Below, piece after piece: positions 56,295-64,000 of a DNA stretch of 64,000 bases. The notes under the pieces are model-generated. The model was not told the origin of the DNA. It made no database searches and was given only the letters and a program-made list of their open reading frames with translations. The DNA is from Puccinellia tenuiflora. Taxonomy: Eukaryota > Streptophyta > Magnoliopsida > Poales > Poaceae. Location of the stretch: NCBI GenBank assembly GCA_012064385.1, contig QRDG01001508.1:365431-429430 (forward strand). Direction: 5' to 3'. The translations under genes and the position numbers were made by a program. How positions within the stretch are numbered: position 1 is the first letter of the stretch; every line of letters starts with the position of its first letter.

Positions 56295-59200
56295 TGTAGC
56301 GCCCCGACCCCAGAACTATACAGTGAAGCTTTGTGCAACAGACACAGCTATCACGTATAGTAGAGAGATCAAGACTTGTGGAACAACTGGCACGTCACAG
56401 ACTCTACGACACAAAAGTTCATAAGCAACTCATATATGAGAAGGATACAGATAGCACAACAAGGGTCACCGACCCATCATCACATCAAGCAGAAGCAAAT
56501 TATGTTGTCTAACAACAAGATCCAAAATATGGCCTAAGAGGCCTGCAGATAAACATCCTAGCCAGCCTGTTCCACGACGTCCCAAGCTGCCACCTGGGAA
56601 CCCCAAACTACTCGTCGATGTCAACGAAGAACCCACCAGTCTGCTCGGTGACGTCCTCCTCTGAAACAAATTATAACAGCAGCAAAGAGAGACTAAGTAC
56701 GATGTACTCGCAAGTTTAGTAGGGCGATATAGGCCCAATGATGACGGAGGCTCTAAGCTGTATATGTAGCTATTTTTGCATAAAGCTAATTTTCATAAAC
56801 AGGACATACTGACACATGGCACCGACTACTCAGAATATTTTTCATAAAGGGGATAAGAGAGTAAACTTTCATCTTCGGTTCTCAACGAACCTACTTGTAG
56901 CCATAACCACTCATCTCCACCAAAGGCACTCCCTCGAATCACCCTCGAGGAAATGAACCTTTATCACAAGTTGATTATGCAACCTTTAGCTGCCATATCA
57001 ATTAGGTTAAAGTTCTCTATGAGCTAATCCGCCTTTCCCAAGAGTTTGTCCATAACCGTGGACACGGTTTTTCGAAAAGGCTTCCGGGGAGGACCTTTAC
57101 CTTTATCTATGAGCTAATTTACCCATTGGTACCGTCTGGCTCACCTAATTGGCCCTCTTCCGGGGAGGACCGGCGGGCGGGCGCGGTTAGACCTTTACCT
57201 TGCATGAGGCTTACTCAAGGATCATCAGTGTGCGGAAGGACAGGTTCAATGCCTATTTCAACACCCTGCCCCGCGGCCACATCCTAAACACCACCGTCCT
57301 CATCAAGCCTTCTTCCACCCACACACTCACACGCAAATGGAAAGCTCAAACTAGAGGACCCTTGACAAGCCCCTCACAAATTATTCGATCAGTAAGGGGC
57401 CCATACCCCCACTGATGGAAGCACGCTCGGTTCTTGGTTCTAGCTAAAAGCACTCGCAGCCTAGGCGGCAGGGATGAGGCAAAACACCCTCCCCTAGGGC
57501 AACTCATCCAAGCCTTTTATCATTTTAATTAAGCATCACATGTATCCACCATGCCCGAATCATTCCATCAACACCAATATCATGGAATTAAATAACGGAC
57601 ATCTAAGCAATGCTAAGCACAACTAAGCATGTATACCAACAATTATATTTAGTATCCGGCCAACACATCATGCCTACGGTTCATAGGAGGGGACAACATG
57701 TGATGGTTCAGGGGATAACATGCATTCATAGCATAATCTACATCTCGATCAAGAGTGACATTTGAACCGCATGCAATATTATGGTGGATAAAATAAGTTT
57801 ATAAAACCATGGGGGACTAGATGCCAAGAAGGTTAGGTTATCTCTTGCCTTGCTGCCGGGGCGTGTAGTGTGGTTCGTCGGGGTAGGTCGGGGTGACCTC
57901 AACTCCGGAATCTATCGATACCCAAAATAATACAAAAGAACAAATAAATCACACGAACACAAGGTGCAATGCTCAATCACATGATGACATGTCAAATTGA
58001 TGCAAGGATACCATAATATAAATTTAATAGCAAAATTAAACGGAGAGCCAAATAATTAATACAATTATTTGGAAACAACCCCATATTTATCTTAGTGACC
58101 ACATTACTTATAAATTATTACATTTTTAGAGAAGTGGCTCAAATATGCACGAACATGAAATAATTAAATAGGTTTTGTCCTTCCGATCATTTTGGTACAT
58201 TATTCGTAAATTTGCGGAGCACTGATGAATAAATAGCGGATTAAATAATTAATTGAATTTTAATTCTTTTCATCAAATTATGAATATCATTATTTATTTA
58301 TTAATCTAAATGGGGTGAAACCACTTTAGTGAGTTAGAGAATTTTATAAGCTTTCCAGAACATATTCATTTACTTAATTTTGATTCCTAGATCTCGAGAT
58401 ATTAATTTTCAGTCTTGATAAATTCTCTGGCAGAGAAATTCCCCTTCTAAGTTTAACAACTTAACTGATTTGATAATTTTCTACTGACTTAACCAGTGAC
58501 ATTGGGTAGATTAGTTGATGTACTTTTGATACCATTTTAGTTTGGTATTTTTGGTTAAATCATGTTTTAGGAACCATTTCCCAAAGATGGTATCAAAATA
58601 ATCTTTCCAAGTTTTCAGTTAAAACTAACACATTTGTCATTTTTATTTCTAATTGGAGACATGTCCAAAAATGAACATGGCTCGCATCTATGTGAAGATG
58701 GCATGTTATACTAGCTAGATCATTTTAGTTTGCTATTTTTAGGCCTCTGGTTAAATAGGAACTTGTATGGGAAGTTGGCTGTCTCTGTTATTTCATGTGG
58801 TGGAGTAAACTGATTAGCTATCTTCCTCAAATTAGATCTTTTATATAGATTTTATTTTGGGGTTCACAACACTTGTTCATGCCAGTAAACTAACCATACT
58901 AACATGTTATGGCAAGACAAGCTCCTAAATAAATCTAGGTGAATTAATATTAACAGTTCAAAACAGAACCAATTATCTGTTTTCAGAAGTTTCTGAAAAC
59001 AGACAGAACATAGCTACTTTGCCTAGATCACTTAGTCTTCTATACTGTTTAATTTGGAAAACCAATTCATGCCTATGAATCTATAGGTTTACCTCTTTCT
59101 AACCGTATGAAGTTTACAAAGTTTGGTGGAGCAGATTTACCAGAATTTGCATGCAAAGCTGGCTAATCTACACAGGTTTTTCAGACTTGGCAGTTTTTCA

Positions 59201-60330
59201 GAAAATTCAACAGGGCGGGAACGCACTGTGGCCGTTGATCCATAGATCGACGGTGCATAGCCGTCCTGTACCTCCCGACGGAGGGAGAAGCAGAGGTGAA
59301 GGGGAGCGGCCGGGGAGGCTACCTGCCGGCGGTGGGGGGCTGCGGCGAGGATTGCGGTCGACGGCGGTGGTCCTGGGCGGCAGCTGGACGCCGGTGGCAT
59401 CGCCGGAGACGGGCTACGGCGGGGCACGGCTTTGGCGGCCGAGTAGCTCGAGTGGAGCTCGAGCTCCTCTTCTGCGGCTTCTAAGCGAGGGAGAGGGAGT
59501 GTGTGGTGCTGGTGGTGAGGGTAGTGGCCGAGAAGGGGGCGTTTTATAGGTCGGGGAAGCTCGGGGCAGTGGGGGGGGCAAGGTTGGCACGGCCATGCCG
59601 CGTGCGGCACGGGGGCATGCGGGCGAGCGACGTGAGGGCTGGGGGGAACACGGGCGCATGCCAGGGGGGTCAAGGGAGGTGTTGCGCGTGTCGGGGCGGT
59701 CGGGGCCGGCTCGGGCGGGCTCCTGTCGGCCTGGGGCGACTTCGTCATGGTCTGCCCGCAGGGTGCTCGGCAGGTGGTCGCCTGTCGGTTCACCGCCGTT
59801 TGCGGGCAAGAGGAAGGGCCAGGAGTCAAGGGCTCGGGCTAGGGAGCTTCCATGCGTCAAGGGCAAGCTCCAGGACATGTTGGGGAATTTGTTTGCTACT
59901 GGTTTGGACAAGGTGGGCATGGTGGTGGCCATGCCATGCCATGGCTAGTTAGAGCTAGGGTTTAGGGCATGGGGGTGCTAGGGTTTGTCCAGAGAGTGTA
60001 GGGGGGGTACAGGGGAAGTGCTGGACAGAGAGGGGACAACAAATGGGCAAGCATGGGGTTGCCCTTTCATATAGGGTAGTGGCACTATTTGCACTATTTG
60101 CTACTAATGGAGTTTTAATGACAAAGTAAGAGAGAGGTGCAATGGTGCAATGGCTGGGATAAATAAGCATAGGGGTTTGGAATTTTAGGAAGTGTTTGCT
60201 CCCTTATTAATGTTTTCCATATGTTGTTTTGATTAAATTTAGCAATTTAGTAAAGGATGCTATGATGCAATGCAAAGCAAAAAGTGAAAATTTGGCCCAT
60301 ATTTTAGGGTACCAAATCTGGGCTGTTACA
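56295..60330 (-). repeat. Gypsy-B 5' LTR (complete, about 4.04 kb)
   Basis: The LTR runs from TGTAACAGCCC at 60330 to GCGCTACA at 56295. It matches the split 3' LTR apart from scattered substitutions and small indels. One patch near 57080-57115 has different sequence in the two copies. The proline-rich and arginine-rich open frames inside are composition artefacts. Confidence 0.94.
59542..59548 (-). promoter_or_regulatory. Gypsy-B 5' LTR TATA box
   Basis: CCTATAAAACG on the minus strand, in the GC-rich centre of the LTR. Confidence 0.5.
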
Positions 60331-62060
60331 AAACATAGAGGGAAAAAGAATGTTCTTTCAATCTCCTCCTTTTTGGTTTTAGATGACAATACTCGGATTT
60401 GCAATAAAACATCATACTAGATCATGTTTAACAAAATGGAAAGGTCTCCCCCTAAATGTGTGCATATCTTTTGTTTGCCTTGGAATGCAAATACACACAT
60501 AAGGAGGGAAACATTCCCGACAAGATATAATCAACATGATATTCGCACAATAAGAGGCATATCCAACTAGGTTGAGATCTGAGAGTAGTATCGTACCCAG
60601 CGTTCAAAAAAGCGTACGCTTAGTCAGGCTTAAGCGTGAAAGCAAGCGTAGCGGTGAGGTTTCACTCAGGATTAGGCCTGAGCGGCCCATTAAGCGTTGA
60701 GCGCTGAAAAGCGGCCCGCTTGGTTCGTCGTTTTGTAGGCAAAACGATCGGAATTTTTAACGCCCGTAATTATTCACGGAAGCCTGCTTGGTTCGCCGTG
60801 TTCCTTTCTGCCGGTTTTGTTTTCCGCGCGCGATTCCTGCTATCCGCCCCGTAAAATTTCACGGACCAGTAGACGTCCGTTTTAATTCCGGCCATTTTCT
60901 GCAGGCACAGCGAATCGACGTGCTAAATTATTGGGACGGGTAATATAATCAGACATTCCAAGCGGGCCCTAAGTCTGAGCGTGTGCTTCATCGTCCCCGA
61001 GCGTAGCTGAAGCGGAGATAGGCAGCGGCTGAGCGAAGGAAGCTGGCGGCGGAACGATGAAAAATTGGACTTAGAAAGGAGGGAAACGGGGAATCAGAGA
61101 GAGGGAAATAGAGGTCTAGGGTTAGGAATCCCCAAATCGGCCACTTCCAGTCTCTTTCCCGGATCGAGAACACAAGATAGAACAGAGGAGGCGGCGCATC
61201 TCCCGCCCGCCACCGTTGAAGCTCCTGCCCCGCCGCCATGGAAGCTCCTCCTCTAGGCCTCCTGCGCTGCAACCCCTCCTCCAGCAGCTCGTTCCCCTCG
61301 TCCCCTCGGTCCAGAATCCAGATTGCCGGCTACGCATCGGTTATTTCTGTATTCCATTCCTTCTTATCTCTTGTGCATGTGAGTTGTGACTGCTCTGCTA
61401 CTACTGCTTGTTTTCTAGATGGATTTGATATGTATGTTGGATGCTGCTATGTGTGCTTCTAGCCTGATTGGTGATTGCTATGGACTGTATGTACTGCTAG
61501 CCTGATTGCATATGTTTGTGCTGCTGGAATTTGCCACCGAAATTTGGAACCTCTTTTATTTCTTGCAAATGTAGCATTACATGCATGCCTATGGTACAAA
61601 TTTACAACAAATTATGGTCTATTGTATGCCTATATTGCCTTCCCTGCTCCTGTCCGTACGCTTTTACCCAGAACGCTTAAGTGGCATTTAAGCTCGCCTA
61701 AGAAGTAGTTCCTCAAGGCTGAGCCTCACCGCTCGCTTAGCGCTCAACGCTTTTTTGAACCTTGATCGTACCTTGTGCCAAAAGATGTTGACAATTATAT
61801 CAATACACAATATTATGTAGACTCAACCATAGATGAACCCGAATACCGAAATCCATAGTCTCATACAATAATTTAACATCACATACAATAAAGATAATGA
61901 GGTCCACGATCATAAGCAAATAGAGTTCAACTTCAACTAAAACAAATGCAAATCCAAAGAGGCAAATGAAAATGCATGCTAAACATGAATGCAAATCCCC
62001 AGAGAGTACTTTCTCCCCCTTTGGCATCAAGACACCAAAAAGGAGGAAAGTGGAGAGACA
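60331..62060 (-). mobile_element. SIRE-like Copia-derived sequence, right part of the outermost host
   Basis: It continues 21040-22169. On the minus strand it has repeated AAAAAGGAGGAGATTG and GATGCCAAAGGGGGAGAA words, typical of the multiple purine tracts of SIRE-type 3' regions. It is split by a hAT element at 60598-61764 and ended by a Gypsy LTR at 62061. No coding region. Confidence 0.45.
60598..61764. mobile_element. Non-autonomous hAT element, 1167 bp
   Basis: Terminal repeats are CAGCGTTCAAAAAAGCG (left) and, inverted, CAAGGTTCAAAAAAGCG (right), with an exact 8-bp target duplication ATCGTACC (60590-60597 and 61765-61772). Subterminal regions contain iterated AAGCG/CGCTT words on both sides. 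The middle (about 60990-61330) is GC-rich and exon-like with an ATG at 61238, possibly the remains of the transposase 5' end or a captured gene. No transposase domain is present. Confidence 0.9.
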
Positions 62061-64000
62061 TGTAACAACCCTACTTTTGGTACCTGAAAATATGAGTAAA
62101 ATTTTCACTTTTTGCAACTCATTTGCATCATAGCATCCCTCATTCATATTTGCTTCACATGAAATAAAGGAGCAGCAATTAAGAAACCAAATATGATGAT
62201 GTGAATGGTGAACAAACTCTCAATTTAATTTCTCATATTTGTCCAGGAAGTTCCAACAACTACAAATATAATTGTTGCCAAATTTAAGCAATGGCAAATG
62301 CAAATATTTGAATGAAGCCCTAAAATGCAAGAGAACAAATTCTGAAATGTTACCACATGAAATGTTTTCCAAATGGGCTGTAAATTTTATCACAGGTTCC
62401 AAATAATATATATTGGCTCTGTGAATTTTTTCAGAATTTTTCAAAATGTTTAAGGACCTGAATTAAATGCCACAACCCTACTGGAATTTCTGAAAAAGGG
62501 AAAAATAATAAAATCATGACAGTGGGCCACCCCTGTCAGTCTCTCTTCCCTCCCTCCTTCTTCCTGGCGCCACAGTGATGCCACTGTCGCCATGGCCGCG
62601 CCCCACCGTGGCCTCCACCGCGCTCCTCCTTGCTCCCTGGCCCCCCTGGAGGTTAAAGAGCTCCCCCACGACGTGCTCTCTCTCTCTCCCCTCCTTTTTC
62701 TTCCCCCTGCAGAAACCCTAGATCGAGCGGAGCCATGCCCGCCAACTGACCGAGCCGCCGCCGCACGCCGCCATCGACACAAGCCTCCCGGAGCAGATCG
62801 AAGCGCACCAGGAGCTCTGCCTCGCCTCCCTCTTCTTCCTCGCCCAAGCAATCGGGCCGGGGCGCCCTAAATCGAGCCGACGGTCCCGTCTTCTTCCTCT
62901 CCGTCCGCCAGGCGTCGAGCACGCTTGCCATCGCCGCCGACCTTCCCCTTCACCACCGAGCACCTAGACGCGCTCAGGGTGAGCACACGGTCCTCCTGGA
63001 CCTTTTCTTCCTCTCCCCCTCCCTCTGGTTCGCCGTAACGCCGTAGACCGAGACCGCGCCGCCGCCGTAGCTCGTTGCCGGGGCTCCTCCGGTGACCTTT
63101 AGGTCACGCACCGCCGCCACTAGACTCCCCTCGCCGTGCGGAACCGAATGCAACCCCTCTCGGGCTCCCTAGCGCACGCGCGCGACGGATGCGTGCTCGG
63201 CATGCCGCCGGTCACCGCCGCGCCGGTCGTGGCCTCCCCGCGGGTCAAACCTGCCCGTGGGCCGTTCGGCCGACGTGGATGCCCACGTGGATTGGGTCCC
63301 GCCGGTCAGCCTCTGTGGCTAGCCCACGCCCGGTGAAAAACGTTTCGGTAGTAATTCTGGAATTTAATTAAATGGCAGAAAATGAATTTGAACTTTAAAA
63401 TTCCATAACTTTTGAACCACTAATCAGAAAAATGCAAATAATATACCAAAATTCTTAGGAAGAAATTATCTATCTGTTAGTGCCATTGGTAGAATTAATT
63501 GACCAAAATAAATTGACTGTATTTAATAAAAACAGAGATGGCAGATTTAATTCAAATTTTGGAAATTGCATAACTTGAGTTCTACTCATCCAAAAATTAT
63601 GAATAAGCTCTCAAAATGTTCAGTGAACAATGATCTACAAGTTTATGTAATTTGAGAGAATTTTAGATTTAATATTGGTTCTGTTTAATAAAAATAAATA
63701 AAATGGCAGAATTAAATCAATTATTAAAAATATCATAACTTGATGAATATTAATTCAAAAATTGCAAATGATATACCAAAATGACCAGCAAAACAAATGC
63801 TATCTAGCCATATTAATTTCACAGTATGAAAATAACTTTTACTTTGATGTCATTTTCGAATTGGTTAAAATGATTTAAATTGCATAACCGTTTAAATCAC
63901 CATTTCTTCATCGTTAATCGGAAAATTGCAAACGAAGTACCAAAATGATCAGTAGGACAATATCTATCTAATAATGTCATTTTCATGCATTTAGGACCCA
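62061..64000 (+). repeat. Start of a further Gypsy LTR (partial, runs off window)
   Basis: It begins TGTAACAACCC. The next about 90 bp align in order with the start of the Gypsy-B LTR (GGTACC, AAAATATG, AATTTTCACTTTTTGCA, CATCATAGCATCC), so it is a related family in plus orientation. A probable target duplication is AGACA (62056-62060); the partner is outside. The GC-rich part at 62520-63340 corresponds to the LTR leader region. The AT-rich end from 63350 has repeated AATCAGAAAAATGCAAA-type words. No genuine gene. Confidence 0.72.

Larger units (their letters stand above)
22170..60330 (-). mobile_element. Gypsy-B, Tekay/Del-like chromovirus LTR retrotransposon, split by nested insertions
   Basis: The minus-strand element has LTRs at 56295-60330 (5') and 22170-23268 plus 48483-51429 (3'), and target duplications AAACA (22165-22169 and 60331-60335). 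Without the CACTA element it is about 12.9 kb. The order gag, protease, RT, RNase H, integrase plus a C-terminal chromodomain-like segment defines a chromovirus; long LTRs and the tRNA-iMet type PBS fit the Tekay/Del clade. One frameshift and two in-frame stops are visible, so it is close to intact but non-functional. The two LTRs are similar with several small indels, so it is older than the CACTA and Gypsy-C insertions. Confidence 0.93.

Noticed and set aside
1..64000. tRNA, rRNA or organellar inserts
   Set aside because: I looked for tRNA-like A/B box patterns, rRNA core words and chloroplast genes and recognised none. A covariance-model scan would be needed to exclude small ones.

Overview
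The window is a stretch of large-genome grass DNA, most likely Triticeae or a close pooid relative. The reasons are the density of nested LTR retrotransposons with 1-4 kb LTRs, a CACTA transposon whose ends carry iterated CTTTAGTACCGGTTG palindromes, GC-rich retrotransposon leaders, and grass-type intron structures. This reading comes from sequence style only; no species was identified. I see no intact host gene. The only host-type genes are an RPA70-like pseudogene and a captured WRKY fragment.

Layout. (1) 1-7093: Copia-A on the minus strand. Its left LTR runs off the window, the LTRs are almost identical, and its genes are broken. (2) 7094-14783: plus-strand remains of a replication protein A 70 kDa-like (OB-fold) gene. 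A hAT-type MITE lies inside its second coding exon (9040-9599, 8-bp target duplication). A Mutator-like element lies in its last intron (12148-14692, 10-bp target duplication) and carries an antisense piece of a group IId WRKY gene. (3) 16410-20881: a solo Gypsy LTR with a TTTAG target duplication. (4) 21040-62060: a four-level nest. A SIRE-like Copia-derived sequence (both flanks) holds Gypsy-B (22170-60330, TSD AAACA). The 3' LTR of Gypsy-B holds a CACTA transposon (23269-48479, TSD TAC). A coding exon of the CACTA holds Gypsy-C (26037-38847, TSD CTTCT). A 1.2-kb hAT element (60598-61764) sits in the right SIRE-like flank. (5) 62061-64000: the start of another plus-strand Gypsy LTR, related to that of Gypsy-B.

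The CACTA element is the most interesting part. On its minus strand it carries a two-exon coiled-coil/membrane protein gene, a TNP2-type transposase gene (one frameshift), a small unclassified ORF, and a seven-exon TNPA-like gene ending in a Ulp1-type cysteine protease domain. Between the small ORF and the transposase gene lies a tandem array of seven 51-bp repeats with outward-facing TATA boxes at both ends. Just past the plus-strand TATA box are three consecutive foldbacks with 22-50 bp stems that look like a microRNA cluster. Rice CACTA elements encode miR820, so a transposon-encoded regulatory RNA locus is a reasonable hypothesis here.

Decay is visible throughout. Many in-frame stops are TAG where the family has glutamine (CAG), as expected from deamination of methylated CHG sites. 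Gypsy-C also has a lost protease aspartate, a changed RT active site and a deletion in RNase H. Gypsy-C carries a large antisense ORF (gypsy-type transposon domain plus coiled coil) with its own intron and a G-box upstream.
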